From assembly GCA_021732525.1 (NCBI GenBank), contig JAKFUU010000002.1, forward strand, positions 25,053 to 89,052: a stretch of DNA of 64,000 nucleotides, written 5' to 3'. Made by a program: the position numbers and the translations under genes. The notes below the pieces were generated by a model that ran no database searches, was not told the origin of the DNA, and saw nothing but the letters and a program-made list of their open reading frames with translations. Numbering within the stretch: position 1 is the stretch's first letter; every line of letters starts with the position of its first letter. This document shows, piece by piece, positions 26,455 through 37,642 of the stretch. This DNA comes from Sphingomonadaceae bacterium (lineage in GTDB: Bacteria; Pseudomonadota; Alphaproteobacteria; Sphingomonadales; Sphingomonadaceae).

Positions 26455-26946
26455 TCATGCATCATCCCGCCCGGATCGCACCAAGCGTGAATCCCGCCCG
26501 GATCGCACCAAGCGTGAGATTAAGAAACCAACCGCCGCTGCTGCACCTATCGCAATTGCCGGGCTTTTGCGAATAAAATCGCGGGCGTCTGTCACGATAT
26601 CATCGACCTTTTTGGCGTCCACTTTTCCGGCAAAATCTTCGACGGCGTCGGCGGCGCTGCGCACATAATCGCCATATTGCTTACCAACGCTGCCGTCGAC
26701 GGTTTCGGCGCTGTCGCGGATCAGCTTACCAATGCCGCCGACGGCTTCTGCTGCCTTGTCCTTGCCGCGCTCGGCCGCTGTCCGCGCTTGATCGGCAGCT
26801 TTATCCTTCAGATTGTTAATTTCATCCTTCACCGGCCTTTGCGCCTTGCCCTTGCTGGCGGTGATCTTGGTCAGGCCGCGGGTTGCGGTTTTTTTGGGCG
26901 TTGCGGCGGGGGGTGAATTTGGTTTGGATTTGGCGGTGTTGGGCAT
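26455..26946 (-). CDS. Lys/Ala-rich membrane-anchored protein (DUF883-like)
   Basis: From ATG 26946 (MPNTAKSKPNSPP), with GGAG six bases upstream; longer frames reach 26982. The 163 residues comprise a disordered basic N-terminus, a helical region (NNLKDKAADQARTAAERGKDKAAEAVGGIG), VDDIVTDARDFIRKSP and a short membrane segment (AIAIGAAAAVGFLISRLV). This resembles ElaB/YqjD-type DUF883 proteins that tether ribosomes or respond to stress. The last residues contain a perfect nine-residue tandem duplication (SRLVRSGRD twice). Confidence 0.65.
   Translation of the reverse strand: MPNTAKSKPNSPPAATPKKTATRGLTKITASKGKAQRPVKDEINNLKDKAADQARTAAERGKDKAAEAVGGIGKLIRDSAETVDGSVGKQYGDYVRSAADAVEDFAGKVDAKKVDDIVTDARDFIRKSPAIAIGAAAAVGFLISRLVRSGRDSRLVRSGRDDA
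26464..26517. repeat. 27-bp tandem duplication at gene 3' end
   Basis: The unit atcccgcccggatcgcacca... (27 bp) occurs twice without mismatch, at 26464-26490 and 26491-26517, duplicating nine C-terminal residues of the DUF883-like protein. Confidence 0.92.
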
Positions 26947-27147
26947 ATCAATCTCCATGGGCTTGGAACGGTTGGAACCCATATTTGCATCATAGCTGCG
27001 TTAGTCAACTATAACACCGAAAAATAATTCTTCCAATATTCCCGCGATGCCGCCATTTTCATTGCACGGTGCCAGTAAGATGGATAGACGAACGGCGGTT
27101 TCGTAACCTCCGCCTTGCACCGTTTTAGCAGCGGCGGCGCCCAATGA

Positions 27148-28440
<1,293 letters not shown>

Positions 28441-28513
28441 TCGCGGCCATATTGATCGCGGCAGGGCCAAGCCGCCCCTTGCGCGACTCAAACGAATATG
28501 GTGCAATTAAAGA

Positions 28514-28825
28514 ATGTTTAAGCGTAAGAGAAATCCAGCCATTATTCGCTCCTTCCTTGTGCCGTTTCTGGCGCTCGTCGCCTTGCTGGCCATTGCCGCT
28601 TATGCTTTGCTCGGCCCCACCGGGATTATCGCCTGGACCGATTACCGGACGGCATTGAACCAAAGGTCGCAGCAATTGGCACTATTGGAGAAGGAACGCG
28701 ACAGCCTGCGCAACCGGCAGCGGTTGCTCGATCAAAATAACGTCGATCCCGATCTGGCAGGGGAGTTGATGCGCAAGGAATTGAATGTCGCGGCACCCGA
28801 TGAAATCATAATTCCGACGAAATAG
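28514..28825 (+). CDS. ftsB: Septum formation initiator FtsB/DivIC family
   Basis: A 103-residue bitopic membrane protein: a basic N-terminus, one membrane helix (IIRSFLVPFLALVALLAIAAYALLG) and a periplasmic leucine-zipper-like coiled coil (NQRSQQLALLEKERDSLRNRQRLLD). Then comes the conserved DPDLAGELMRKELNVAAPDEIII tail. FtsB links FtsQ and FtsL in the divisome. The eno-ftsB-pdhA order supports the assignment. Confidence 0.87.
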   Translation: MFKRKRNPAIIRSFLVPFLALVALLAIAAYALLGPTGIIAWTDYRTALNQRSQQLALLEKERDSLRNRQRLLDQNNVDPDLAGELMRKELNVAAPDEIIIPTK

Positions 28826-28937
28826 GCAGAAAAGCCCATAAGCAAGCATGCCGTCTCGTAAAATGCCTTTTCAGCATGGGTATTTTTGATTAGTCCCAAT
28901 GAAGCAGATCGCTGCAAGTAAGACAAAGGATATTATC

Positions 28938-30020
28938 TTGGCCAAGCCTCCCGCCAAAAAGAAGGCCGTTCCAACCGGGTCCGCCATTCCCGCGCTTTCG
29001 GGCAATAGCGGGCCGCAAAATCGGGAGCGTCCCGAACAGCCGGGATCCTATCGGGCTACATTGCAGGAAATGCTATCATTTTACCGCGAAATGCTGCTCA
29101 TCCGCCGGTTTGAGGAAAAGGCAGGGCAGCTTTATGGGCTTGGGCTGATCGGCGGTTTTTGCCATCTTTACATTGGGCAGGAAGCGGTTGCGATCGGGCT
29201 GCAATCGGCGTTGATACCGGGCAAAGACAGCGTGATTACCGGATATCGCGACCATGGCCATATGCTCGCTTATGGGATCGACCCTAACATCATTATGGCC
29301 GAGCTGACCGGGCGCGCCGCCGGCATTTCGCGCGGCAAGGGTGGTTCGATGCATATGTTTTCGACAAGCCACAAATTTTACGGCGGCCATGGCATTGTCG
29401 GCGCGCAGGTTTCCTTGGGCGCGGGGCTTGCCTTTAAGCATAAATATGCGGGCGATGGCGGCGTGTGCTTGGCCTATTTCGGCGATGGCGCGTCGAACCA
29501 GGGTCAGGTTTATGAAAGCTTCAACATGGCCGAACTTTGGAAATTGCCGATCATTTTCGTCATTGAAAATAACCAATATGCCATGGGGACCAGCGTCAAC
29601 CGCGCCTCATCCGAAGATCAGCTTTACCGGCGCGGCGAAAGCTTTCGCATCCCCGGCATTCAAGTGGACGGGATGGATGTGCTCGCGGTGCGCGGCGCCG
29701 CCGAAACCGCGCTCGAATGGGTGCGCGGCGGCAAAGGGCCTATTTTGCTCGAAATGAAAACATACCGCTATCGCGGCCATTCCATGTCCGATCCGGCGAA
29801 ATATCGCAGCCGGGACGAGGTGCAGGCGATGCGCGAAAACAGCGATCCGATCGAACAGACCAAGGCGCGCTTGGTGGAAATGGGCATATCGGAGGACGAA
29901 ATTAAAGCGATCGATAAGGATATTCGCGCGATCGTGAATGAAGCCGCCGATTTCGCCGAAAGCTCGCCCGAGCCGGATGCCAACGAACTTTATACCGATA
30001 TTTTGGTGGAGCAATATTGA
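28938..30020 (+). CDS. pdhA: Pyruvate dehydrogenase E1 component, alpha subunit
   Basis: The thiamine-diphosphate-dependent decarboxylase subunit of the pyruvate dehydrogenase complex. The probable start is TTG at 28938 ([11 protein letters not shown]), because AAAGGA is about 7 bp upstream; an in-frame ATG at 28899 lacks a comparable site. Core motifs are [36 protein letters not shown], the ThDP/Mg motif [12 protein letters not shown]...[10 protein letters not shown], and the phosphorylation-loop-like [15 protein letters not shown]. Its stop overlaps the pdhB start (TGATG). Confidence 0.95.
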   Translation: MAKPPAKKKAVPTGSAIPALSGNSGPQNRERPEQPGSYRATLQEMLSFYREMLLIRRFEEKAGQLYGLGLIGGFCHLYIGQEAVAIGLQSALIPGKDSVITGYRDHGHMLAYGIDPNIIMAELTGRAAGISRGKGGSMHMFSTSHKFYGGHGIVGAQVSLGAGLAFKHKYAGDGGVCLAYFGDGASNQGQVYESFNMAELWKLPIIFVIENNQYAMGTSVNRASSEDQLYRRGESFRIPGIQVDGMDVLAVRGAAETALEWVRGGKGPILLEMKTYRYRGHSMSDPAKYRSRDEVQAMRENSDPIEQTKARLVEMGISEDEIKAIDKDIRAIVNEAADFAESSPEPDANELYTDILVEQY

Positions 30021-31381
30021 TGGCCGTTGAATTGAAAATGCCGGCCTTGTCGCCCACGATGGAAGAAGGCACGCTGGCCAAATGGCTGGTAAAAGAAGGC
30101 GATGTCGTAAAATCCGGCGATATCCTAGCGGAAATTGAAACCGACAAAGCCACGATGGAATTTGAAGCGGTGGATGAAGGCACGGTAACATCGATATTGG
30201 TCAGCGAAGGCACCGATAATGTGAAGGTTGGCACCGTCATCGCCTTGATCGCGGGGGAGGGCGAAGATACCGCTGCGCCGGCCGCGAAGCAGGCCGCTGC
30301 CGCGCCAATATCCGCGCCAGCCGCCGTCGCCGCCCCCGCTGCGCCTAGCCCCGTTCCCGCGATGTCGGCCATCAAAAGCGATCCCGCCATTCCCGCCGGA
30401 ACCCAAATGGTCACAATGACATTGCGCGAGGCGTTGCGCGATGCGATGGCCGAAGAAATGCGCCGCGAGCCCAATGTTTTCGTCATGGGCGAAGAGGTCG
30501 CCGAATATCAAGGCGCTTATAAGGTAACGCAGGGGTTGCTGGAAGAATTTGGCCCCGCGCGGGTCATCGATACGCCGATCACCGAATATGGCTTTGCCGG
30601 GATTGGCACCGGCGCGGCGATGGGCGGTTTGCGGCCTGTGATCGAATTTATGACTTTCAATTTTGCGATGCAGGCGATTGACCATATCGTCAACAGCGCG
30701 GCCAAAACCAACTATATGTCCGGCGGGCAAATGCGCTGCCCGATTGTGTTTCGCGGCCCCAATGGCGCGGCGGCACGGGTCGGCGCGCAGCATAGCCAAA
30801 ATTACGCGCCTTGGTATGCCAGCGTTCCCGGCTTGATCGTCATCGCGCCCTATGATGCCGCCGACGCCAAAGGATTGCTCAAAGCCGCGATCCGCTGCGA
30901 AGACCCGGTCGTATTCCTGGAAAATGAACTGCTCTATGGCCGCAGCTTCGACCTGCCCGTGATCGACGATTACGTGCTGCCCATCGGCAAAGCCCGCATC
31001 ATGCGCGAAGGCAGCGACGTTACTATCGTCAGCTATTCAATCGGCGTTGGCATGGCGTTGGAGGCGGCCGGGATATTGGCGGGTGAGGGGATAAGCGCCG
31101 AAGTGCTGGACCTGCGCACCATCCGTCCGCTGGATAAAGCCGCCGTGCTGCAAAGCTTGACCAAGACCAACCGGCTTGTGGTTGCCGAAGAAGGCTGGCC
31201 GACCTGTTCGGTGGGCAGCGAGATTTTGGCGATTTGTATGGAAGAAGGCTTTGACGATCTCGACGCACCGGTGCTGCGCGTGACCAACGAAGATGTGCCC
31301 ATGCCCTATGCCGCCAATCTGGAACAGTTGGCCTTGGTCAACCCGGCCAAAATCGCCGCCACCTGCCGCAAATTATTTTAG
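30020..31381 (+). CDS. pdhB: Pyruvate dehydrogenase E1 component, beta subunit with N-terminal lipoyl domain
   Basis: A 453-residue E1-beta carrying its own lipoyl domain at residues 2-77, with the lipoylated Lys43 in [11 protein letters not shown]. An Ala/Pro-rich linker follows (residues 85-120), then the transketolase-type domain ([46 protein letters not shown], and the C-terminal [11 protein letters not shown]). A lipoyl domain on E1-beta rather than only on E2 is known in some alphaproteobacteria. E2 and E3 genes do not follow within the window; the next genes are convergent Tad genes. Confidence 0.95.
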   Translation: MAVELKMPALSPTMEEGTLAKWLVKEGDVVKSGDILAEIETDKATMEFEAVDEGTVTSILVSEGTDNVKVGTVIALIAGEGEDTAAPAAKQAAAAPISAPAAVAAPAAPSPVPAMSAIKSDPAIPAGTQMVTMTLREALRDAMAEEMRREPNVFVMGEEVAEYQGAYKVTQGLLEEFGPARVIDTPITEYGFAGIGTGAAMGGLRPVIEFMTFNFAMQAIDHIVNSAAKTNYMSGGQMRCPIVFRGPNGAAARVGAQHSQNYAPWYASVPGLIVIAPYDAADAKGLLKAAIRCEDPVVFLENELLYGRSFDLPVIDDYVLPIGKARIMREGSDVTIVSYSIGVGMALEAAGILAGEGISAEVLDLRTIRPLDKAAVLQSLTKTNRLVVAEEGWPTCSVGSEILAICMEEGFDDLDAPVLRVTNEDVPMPYAANLEQLALVNPAKIAATCRKLF

Positions 31382-31470
31382 GCTATTTTGCGTTAAATGT
31401 GGATCGCTCCAATCCTCGCCGGAAGCGGGGACGTGCCCGCAGGGCGGAGGGATTCCAGGCTGGGTAAAGG

Positions 31471-31526
31471 GCAATCCAGACTATGCGCCGGTGACACTGG
31501 ATTGCCGCGCTTGGCTCGCAATGACG
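31471..31526. repeat. Partial copy of the GTCATTGCGAGC-type repeat
   Basis: GCAATCCAG at 31471-31479 pairs with CTGGATTGC at 31497-31505, followed by CTTGGCTCGCAATGACG. This matches the inner stem and right arm of the element at 19330-19406, but the outer left arm is absent and unrelated sequence (31400-31470) is present instead. It lies between the convergent pdhB and tad genes. Confidence 0.8.
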
Positions 31527-31533
31527 AGGAGAA

Positions 31534-32244
31534 TCAGCTTACGGTAAATTTATTGCAAGTTGTCGCTGCCGTGCCGATATTGTTGACCAATCCGGCGCCA
31601 AGATTGCGGTCGTCGCGAATGTTAAAGGCCGCTTCTTGCCGCAAAATGGTTTCGGCAAGAAAAGCCTCACCGAACAAAGGTTGGTATCGATATTCGATCT
31701 CCACAAACATCACTGCGGTATTTGCAACCGCCTGCACCCGCGCCGTGCTTGGCCCTAGGCCCTGAAAGCTTGCCGGAGCGGTATTGGGGGTGGACGGCCC
31801 ACCATAATCGCTGACGTCCATGCGCAAACCCAGGCAGCGCTGCCAACGGATAAATTGCCGCGGAACACCGGCACTATTATTGCCGACCTCAAGGCTGGAT
31901 AATATAACGCGGCCATTTTCCAATAAACCGATTTTGTTCGTTTGCAGTCTTAGCCCGTCGAGGGCTTGTTTGACGTCAGCATCGGTTATCGTCGGTGTTC
32001 CTGTCCCGGTGCCATTTTGCCCAAGGCGCGAAGCGTTGTCGGCAAGGGTCAACGCCGCCTGACTGACCGCTGTGTTGGCAGCAAAAAGAAATGCGGATTC
32101 AGAACCGAACATGCCGATACCCAAAAAAATCGGTAAGGAAAAGGCAAATTCGGTCACCGCCAACCCGCTCTGATCCAGTTTCAGACGCCTTAGAAATGAA
32201 GCGAAAGATTGATTGCCTTTTGAATTGTTCGTTGATTTTTTCAT
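31534..32244 (-). CDS. TadE-like pseudopilin
   Basis: A 236-residue protein from ATG 32244 (MKKSTNNSKGNQSF); a longer frame would overlap the upstream tadE gene. The N-terminal region SGLAVTEFAFSLPIFLGIGMFGSE is the TadE/prepilin motif: Gly before a conserved Glu-Phe, then a hydrophobic stretch. The rest is exported-type sequence with Gln/Asn-rich parts. TadE proteins are minor pilins of Tad (tight adherence) pili. It is the last gene of a three-gene tadG-tadE-tadE unit; the Tad secretion ATPase and platform genes are not in this window. Confidence 0.82.
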   Translation of the reverse strand: MKKSTNNSKGNQSFASFLRRLKLDQSGLAVTEFAFSLPIFLGIGMFGSESAFLFAANTAVSQAALTLADNASRLGQNGTGTGTPTITDADVKQALDGLRLQTNKIGLLENGRVILSSLEVGNNSAGVPRQFIRWQRCLGLRMDVSDYGGPSTPNTAPASFQGLGPSTARVQAVANTAVMFVEIEYRYQPLFGEAFLAETILRQEAAFNIRDDRNLGAGLVNNIGTAATTCNKFTVS

Positions 32245-32251
32245 ATTTTTC

Positions 32252-32929
32252 TCACGGGCAACTGCGTATGGTCGGCACACGCTGAATTTGCTGTCCAAAT
32301 GGTTGGTTCCGCAAAATTGCAACGGAGGTTAATGTGCGTTGGGGTGATATTCCGGCAAAGGTGAAGGATGCATCTTTTTGGGTTCCATTATCATTGGCGG
32401 AACCGTTGCGTGAAAAACTACCCAAAGGGAATATGGGCGGATAGGTGACAGTGACGGTATATTGCACGATATCTTGCGGCCCGCCAATGCCTTGCCTACC
32501 GACATCTGTATCCCACTGGAAATTTCCATTAACATCTTCATAAGTTTCGTTATTGTTGCAAATTCCGTCCCCGTTTGAATCGGTCAGGAGACGTTCGGCT
32601 TGATCAACATTGCTAAAGTTAGCGTAATTCTGCCGGTTGAAGAGGACAACGGCATTGGCCGACAAGGACTGGACGACTGCGGTTACATTGGCATCAATTT
32701 CTGCAAAGCTTGCAGCGCCGGTTTCCAATGAACTGTCGCGCGCCGCTTTTTGCACGGCACCATCGAGCACAGCGCGCATGTAAACGGTATGGCCAATATC
32801 GAAGGCACCCAGCATCATAAACAGGAATACCGGGGCGACCAAGGCAAATTCAACCGCAGCGACGCCGCCTTCTTCTCGCTTAAGCGCGAAGAGCCATTTT
32901 TGCAATTTGGCGATTTTTAGCGCGCTCAT
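32252..32929 (-). CDS. TadE-like pseudopilin
   Basis: A 225-residue protein with the prepilin-like motif EEGGVAAVEFALVAPVFLFMMLGAFDIGH near residues 18-46, followed by YMRAVLDGAVQKAARDSS, typical of TadE. Its start overlaps the tadG stop by four bases (ATGA), so it is translationally coupled. It is 7 bp upstream of the second tadE-like gene. Confidence 0.85.
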   Translation of the reverse strand: MSALKIAKLQKWLFALKREEGGVAAVEFALVAPVFLFMMLGAFDIGHTVYMRAVLDGAVQKAARDSSLETGAASFAEIDANVTAVVQSLSANAVVLFNRQNYANFSNVDQAERLLTDSNGDGICNNNETYEDVNGNFQWDTDVGRQGIGGPQDIVQYTVTVTYPPIFPLGSFSRNGSANDNGTQKDASFTFAGISPQRTLTSVAILRNQPFGQQIQRVPTIRSCP

Positions 32930-34986
32930 TGCGATAGCCTCAAATCGGCAATAACGTCAGCAATCTGACTGAAAATTGTGTTCAAAGTAGCGGCATTCGT
33001 TGAGACAAAGGCGCTGCTGGGACTGGCGCAATCGGTCAAATCGGTTGATAGGCTGGTTGCAAAAGCGATGACCCATACCCGAATACCCTTTGCCTTTGCC
33101 GCTTCGCATATAGCTCGAAACCGGCTGTTATGCCGCGCATTTTGATTATCAGCGCTCGCGTTTGTTACACGGCGATCGTGCCATTCAATTCCATAAGAGC
33201 TGCCGGATACCTGGCTGGTAAAAAGATCGCCGTCAGTCATAAAAATAATATTGCGGCCAACAAAGCCGCCATTGGGCGGCGCTTCGTTAACATTCTCCGC
33301 GAATATTCCTTCCGTTGAACTCAGCCTTGTTCCCCACAGCATCCCCAAGTCATGATAAGTATTGCCCGCCGGTGTCAAACTATTGGCATAAGCAGCAAAT
33401 TCCGTTGCGGATAATCTTGCTAAAAGCCGAGAAGCCACGGGGCAAGCGGTTTGAATCAAAACTCCGTTGGTGCTGGTTAGCGCGGCGTTGGCGAACCTAT
33501 TATCTGAACTTGTCGTTCGAATATACATCACCTCTGGCCAATGTGGCCGCCATCTGCTGTTTGGATCGCCGGTGGGCGCGGTGTCGATATCAAGATCGGT
33601 TGCAGCGAGCGGCGTAATCCGCTCCAACCCGCCATCATAGGCAAACGTCGCAGCAGGGGTTGTGGTTCGTTCCTCGATACAACCTGCCCAGCGCGACGTT
33701 GCGGTACTGGTTATCACTTCTGACGGCGTTCTAGCCGCCGGATTTCTCGGTATTATCGAGTTTACATATGCCGCAACAGGAAAATCAAGCTGTCTATATT
33801 CCCAGCGTAAGAAGGTGGCGCCGGGGATCGAACCGTCCAAGGTTTCATTATCAACGGTCATCGGACCGATTCTGGTAAAATTGCGAATACATTCGTCCCG
33901 AGAATTGCTATTCAGATTTGGTTGATCGTCGTCGCCATCAAAACTTCTAAAGGTGAAGGTATAAGTGGCACCTGGATCGCCGGTTCTTGTCGCATTCTGG
34001 CCGCTGCTATAACCAAGCGTAGCGGGGGTCCAACCACCTGGAATTGCCAAATTCGCCGAAAATTGATTGAAGCATTGCGCGCCCGTTACATCGCTCAGCC
34101 TTTCAGTACCGGATGTTCTACTGGTCGTGTTGGGCACCGCCGTCTTAAATTGATAAACCGCACGGCGCGATTCGTAATTCCAAGTTTGACCCGCTGTGCC
34201 ACCCGTTATCCAAGCGGGATTTCTATCAAAGAGTATGCGCCCGACATTCACCGCGCTGCTATAAGGAACGAAGGCATAGCGAACACGTGCGGTTGAACCG
34301 GCCGCTGCATCGGCAAGGGTGGTGTAGAAATTAATCATGGCAGCTCGCAGCGCCGCAATCCGGGTCGTTGTTCCGCCCGCTCCGTCGCTGATAGGCTGTG
34401 ACATCGATCCCGTGGTATCGAGCACCATGGTGATGTCCGAATTGCCAACTTCTAACGTTGCTTCACATGTAACGCTTAAGGAAATATTTTGCGTCGTCAG
34501 AATCGTATTATTTGACTCTGATGCTCTGCCACTGCGGGCTTGAACCCGTTCTTTTGAAGCGCGCTGTTCGGCGGTGTCATCTTCATCGGGGCTAAGAAGG
34601 CCCATGATCACCGTCGGCAATGTGGTTGTCGCCGTTGCACTAATCGTTGTTCCAGCGTTGGGGCTAGTTGGGGTAAAGACAGTGGCGGTGGCCCCTTGAA
34701 ATCCGTCGGGAAAATTATTGTTGAAAAAACTGTTGGCGCGGCTAACCGCATTGGCATCAAATGCGCCCTCACCAACCGCTTTTCTAGCCGCAAGCACACC
34801 GGCATCGCAGGCTTGTTGCAACCGTGCCTTCACCATATAAGCGCGGCTACCATCGACGGCGCCGCCGATCATCACAACCAGCGGCACTATAGCAGCACCC
34901 ACGATGGCAAGCGTGTTACCGCCCTGATCTTTGCGCAAACGGGATAAGAAACCACCTGCGTCAAAAAATCTGATTTTTTTTGCCAT
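32926..34986 (-). CDS. TadG-like pilus protein with von Willebrand A domain
   Basis: A 686-residue exported protein. The N-terminus GGNTLAIVGAAIVPLVVMIGGAVDGSRAYMVKARLQQACDAG is the TadG/Tad-like N-terminal helix. A vWA domain follows with MIDAS motif VLDTTGSMSQP near residue 190, interrupted by long Thr/Ser/Asn-rich insertions and resuming with IIFMTDGDLF and WVIAFATS. TadG anchors or assembles Tad pili at the envelope. It is first in the unit and divergent from the squalene-synthase-like gene, with 135 bp between. Confidence 0.85.
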   Translation of the reverse strand: MAKKIRFFDAGGFLSRLRKDQGGNTLAIVGAAIVPLVVMIGGAVDGSRAYMVKARLQQACDAGVLAARKAVGEGAFDANAVSRANSFFNNNFPDGFQGATATVFTPTSPNAGTTISATATTTLPTVIMGLLSPDEDDTAEQRASKERVQARSGRASESNNTILTTQNISLSVTCEATLEVGNSDITMVLDTTGSMSQPISDGAGGTTTRIAALRAAMINFYTTLADAAAGSTARVRYAFVPYSSAVNVGRILFDRNPAWITGGTAGQTWNYESRRAVYQFKTAVPNTTSRTSGTERLSDVTGAQCFNQFSANLAIPGGWTPATLGYSSGQNATRTGDPGATYTFTFRSFDGDDDQPNLNSNSRDECIRNFTRIGPMTVDNETLDGSIPGATFLRWEYRQLDFPVAAYVNSIIPRNPAARTPSEVITSTATSRWAGCIEERTTTPAATFAYDGGLERITPLAATDLDIDTAPTGDPNSRWRPHWPEVMYIRTTSSDNRFANAALTSTNGVLIQTACPVASRLLARLSATEFAAYANSLTPAGNTYHDLGMLWGTRLSSTEGIFAENVNEAPPNGGFVGRNIIFMTDGDLFTSQVSGSSYGIEWHDRRVTNASADNQNARHNSRFRAICEAAKAKGIRVWVIAFATSLSTDLTDCASPSSAFVSTNAATLNTIFSQIADVIADLRLSQ

Positions 34987-35121
34987 TTTGCTGTCCCCGG
35001 TTGGCGGTGATTAATTTAACAGCGATGCCTATGCACCGACGATAGTAAGCGAGGTTTGAATTTGCGTGGTTACTAATATCTTTACCTTGATTTTTCGCCA
35101 TTTTGCGTTTGCAACGATCCG

Positions 35122-35754
35122 ATGAATCTGGATTTAGCCCCGCTTGCGCCGCCAAAACGACTCGCCGTCGCTTATGCCAGGGGGCCGCAGAAACAGGCGT
35201 TGATCGTCTTACTGTTATTTGACGTCATGTTGGGCGGGATATTCTATAAGAATTCTGAGCCGATTCTGGCACAATTGCGCATGGCATGGTGGCGTGACGT
35301 CATCGCCAAGGCCCCGGCGGACCGGCCATCGGGGGAGCCATTGATCGCGCATCTTTCCGGGCTGCAAATGGCTTATCCCGATTGGAATGTCGAACGGCGG
35401 ATGTTGGGCTTGATCGATGGCTGGGATGAATTGATGACCGGCGATATATGGGATGACGCCATAATCGGCCGCCATATTGACGCGCGGGCGCGGGCCATAT
35501 TCTGCGGGTTTGGCGCAATATGCCCGCGGGGTGAGGGCGATGACCTTGCCCAATTGGGGCGCGATTGGGCCTTATCCGATCTGCGAAGCTATTGCCGCGA
35601 CGGCGCGCAGATGGCCGCTATCCACGCCTTTCCCCGCGTGCGCGCTGGACGATTGCCCGCCCATATCCCGCGGGCCTTGGCGATTTTGGAGCGGTCCGCC
35701 CGGGATAATCTTTCCCCCATCGCGCTATTCTGGCATGCCTTGACAGGGCGGTGA
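35122..35754 (+). CDS. Squalene/phytoene synthase-like protein, degenerate
   Basis: A 210-residue protein. The segment KQALIVLLLFDVMLGGIFYKNSEPILAQLRMAWWRDVI aligns with the substrate-binding start of trans-isoprenyl synthases (NDUFAF6/HpnC-like in sphingomonads). The Asp-rich DxxxD motifs needed for diphosphate binding are not evident and the protein is short. It may be a non-catalytic homologue, such as an NDUFAF6-type respiratory assembly factor; this is inference. No carotenoid or hopanoid genes are adjacent. Confidence 0.6.
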   Translation: MNLDLAPLAPPKRLAVAYARGPQKQALIVLLLFDVMLGGIFYKNSEPILAQLRMAWWRDVIAKAPADRPSGEPLIAHLSGLQMAYPDWNVERRMLGLIDGWDELMTGDIWDDAIIGRHIDARARAIFCGFGAICPRGEGDDLAQLGRDWALSDLRSYCRDGAQMAAIHAFPRVRAGRLPAHIPRALAILERSARDNLSPIALFWHALTGR

Positions 35755-35815
35755 GGGCGATCGCAAATGGCAACAGTGGCTGGTGCGGGGCCTGCCGAGC
35801 AAGGGAGGGTATGAT

Positions 35816-36277
35816 ATGCAAAAATTTATGGCGGGCGGGTTGGCCGGAATCGTGCTTATCACCGGCGGCCTGCTTTTTTGGCAATTGCAAGCGCAAGATG
35901 ACGTTGAAATTCCGCCGCCGCCGCCAACCGAGGCACCTCAGGGCTTGCCGGTTGCCGATGCGGGCGCCTTAACCCGCGGTCCGGCCCCGCCCGAACCGCC
36001 GCAAGCGGCCAAGGCAAGCCGTGAACAGCAACGTTTCAACCGATATGACCGCAACCGAGATGAGGCGATTTCGCGCATCGAAATGATGAGCAGCCGGACC
36101 AAAGCCTTCAAAAAGCTGGATCAAAATGGCGATAATCTTTTGACATTTGAAGAATGGGCGGTGGCCACGTCGCAGCGGTTCGCCGCCGCCGATGTTGATG
36201 ACGATAACCGGCTCACCCGTCCCGAATTTGCCAGCACAAAGCCCAAATCGACCCCTAAGGCGCGCTGCAATTGTTAG
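35816..36277 (+). CDS. EF-hand domain protein, membrane-anchored or exported
   Basis: From ATG 35816 (MQKFMAGGLAGIVLITGGLLFWQLQAQ): an N-terminal hydrophobic segment (signal anchor), then a Pro/Ala-rich linker (PPPPPTEAPQG). Three EF-hand-like calcium loops follow: RYDRNRDEAISRIE, KLDQNGDNLLTFEEW and AADVDDDNRLTRPEF. The second and third keep the Asp/Asn ligands and a terminal acidic residue. Calsymin-like periplasmic calcium binding is plausible. It is convergent with trmFO. Confidence 0.8.
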   Translation: MQKFMAGGLAGIVLITGGLLFWQLQAQDDVEIPPPPPTEAPQGLPVADAGALTRGPAPPEPPQAAKASREQQRFNRYDRNRDEAISRIEMMSSRTKAFKKLDQNGDNLLTFEEWAVATSQRFAAADVDDDNRLTRPEFASTKPKSTPKARCNC

Positions 36278-36305
36278 GGTAACCGGCAGGCCTTGCCGTT
36301 AACCC
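36277..36305. terminator. Hairpin between convergent genes
   Basis: GGGTAACCGGCA and TGCCGTTAACCC form a near-palindrome around GGCCT, overlapping the last codons of trmFO and just after the EF-hand stop. There is no T run on either strand, so it is only a possible bidirectional transcript end. Confidence 0.35.
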
Positions 36306-37642
36306 GCCAATCGGTTCACCCCGATCCAGCTTGCATATTCCGCCCGTGCCCGCGCCGTCATCGCTTGTTTGCGCGCTTTTTTATGCACCTGTTCATCCAA
36401 TGGCGCAAATAGCCCGAAATTGACATTCATCGGTTGATAATCCTGCGCATGGGCATCACCGGTAATATGCCCGAATAAAGCGCCAAGCGCGGTCGTGCCC
36501 GGCGGCGGCGGCATGGTGCGCCCGGCCAATTCCGATGCCGTCATGATGCCAGCAAGCAAACCGATGGCGGCGCTTTCCACATATCCCTCACAGCCGGTAA
36601 TCTGCCCCGCAAAGCGGATATGCGGCGCGGATTTCAGCCGCAATTGCCGGTCGAGCAGCAATGGCGAACAGATGAAGCTATTGCGGTGCAACCCGCCCAG
36701 CCGCGCAAATTCCGCCTTTTCCAACCCCGGTATCGTGCGGAATAACGCAACCTGCGCCGCGTGTTTCATCTTGGTTTGAAAACCAACCATATTCCAGATC
36801 GAGCCTTGTTTATTATCTTGCCGCAGCTGGACCACCGCATGCGGCCAGCGCCCGGTTTTTGGATTATCGAGACCCACCGGCTTCATGGGGCCAAACCGCA
36901 GCGTTTCAAGCCCGCGTTCGGCCATCACCTCAATCGGCATGCAGGCGGCAAAATAAGGCGTGTCTTTCTCCCAATCCTTAAATTCGGTCTTTTCGGCATC
37001 CAGCAAACCTTGATGGAAAGCCAAATATTGGTCCTTATCCATTGGGCAATTGATATAATCCTTGCCGTCGCCCTCGGTTGAAGATTTGTCCCAGCGGCTG
37101 GCGTACCAGGCGACATTCATGTCGATACTGTCGTGAAAGACGGTGGGCGCTATCGCATCAAAAAAGGCAAGGCTGTCTTTACCCGTTGCCGACAAGATAC
37201 TGCCGGCCAACGCCGCCGCGGTCAATGGCCCGGTGGCGACTATGGTGAGACCGTCCGGCGGCAGCATATCGATCCGTTCGCGATTTATTTCGATATTGCC
37301 ATGGCCGCGCAGCCGCTTTTCAACTTCGGCCGAAAAAATGGCGCGGTCCACCGCCAAAGCCGATCCGGCAGGCACACGGGCCGCCGCCGCCGCCGCCATG
37401 ATAACCGAATCCAAATCGCGCATTTCCTGATGGATTAAGCCCACCGCGTTATTTTCCGCATCATCGCTGCGAAAGCTGTTGGAGCAAACCAATTCGGCCA
37501 GCCCGTCCCCTTGATGCGCGGGGGTGCTATCTCCGCTGCCGCGCATTTCGGATAGGCGCACATTGACACCGCGTTTTGCAAGCTGCCAAGCGGCCTCGCA
37601 TCCGGCCAATCCGCCGCCGATAACATGTACGTCGTAACCCAT
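36299..37642 (-). CDS. trmFO: Methylenetetrahydrofolate-tRNA-(uracil-54-C5)-methyltransferase TrmFO
   Basis: A folate- and FAD-dependent enzyme that makes ribothymidine at position 54 of tRNAs. The start is taken at ATG 37642 ([25 protein letters not shown]), giving 447 residues; the longer frame to 37756 adds an unrelated N-terminus. The Rossmann FAD motif [11 protein letters not shown] is at residues 8-18. Other blocks are [58 protein letters not shown] and the C-terminal [16 protein letters not shown]. Confidence 0.94.
   Translation of the reverse strand: MGYDVHVIGGGLAGCEAAWQLAKRGVNVRLSEMRGSGDSTPAHQGDGLAELVCSNSFRSDDAENNAVGLIHQEMRDLDSVIMAAAAAARVPAGSALAVDRAIFSAEVEKRLRGHGNIEINRERIDMLPPDGLTIVATGPLTAAALAGSILSATGKDSLAFFDAIAPTVFHDSIDMNVAWYASRWDKSSTEGDGKDYINCPMDKDQYLAFHQGLLDAEKTEFKDWEKDTPYFAACMPIEVMAERGLETLRFGPMKPVGLDNPKTGRWPHAVVQLRQDNKQGSIWNMVGFQTKMKHAAQVALFRTIPGLEKAEFARLGGLHRNSFICSPLLLDRQLRLKSAPHIRFAGQITGCEGYVESAAIGLLAGIMTASELAGRTMPPPPGTTALGALFGHITGDAHAQDYQPMNVNFGLFAPLDEQVHKKARKQAMTARARAEYASWIGVNRLAG

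Noticed and set aside
26455..26517. Possible CRISPR-like direct repeats
   Set aside because: Only two adjacent copies without spacers, and in frame within a coding sequence; a simple tandem duplication.
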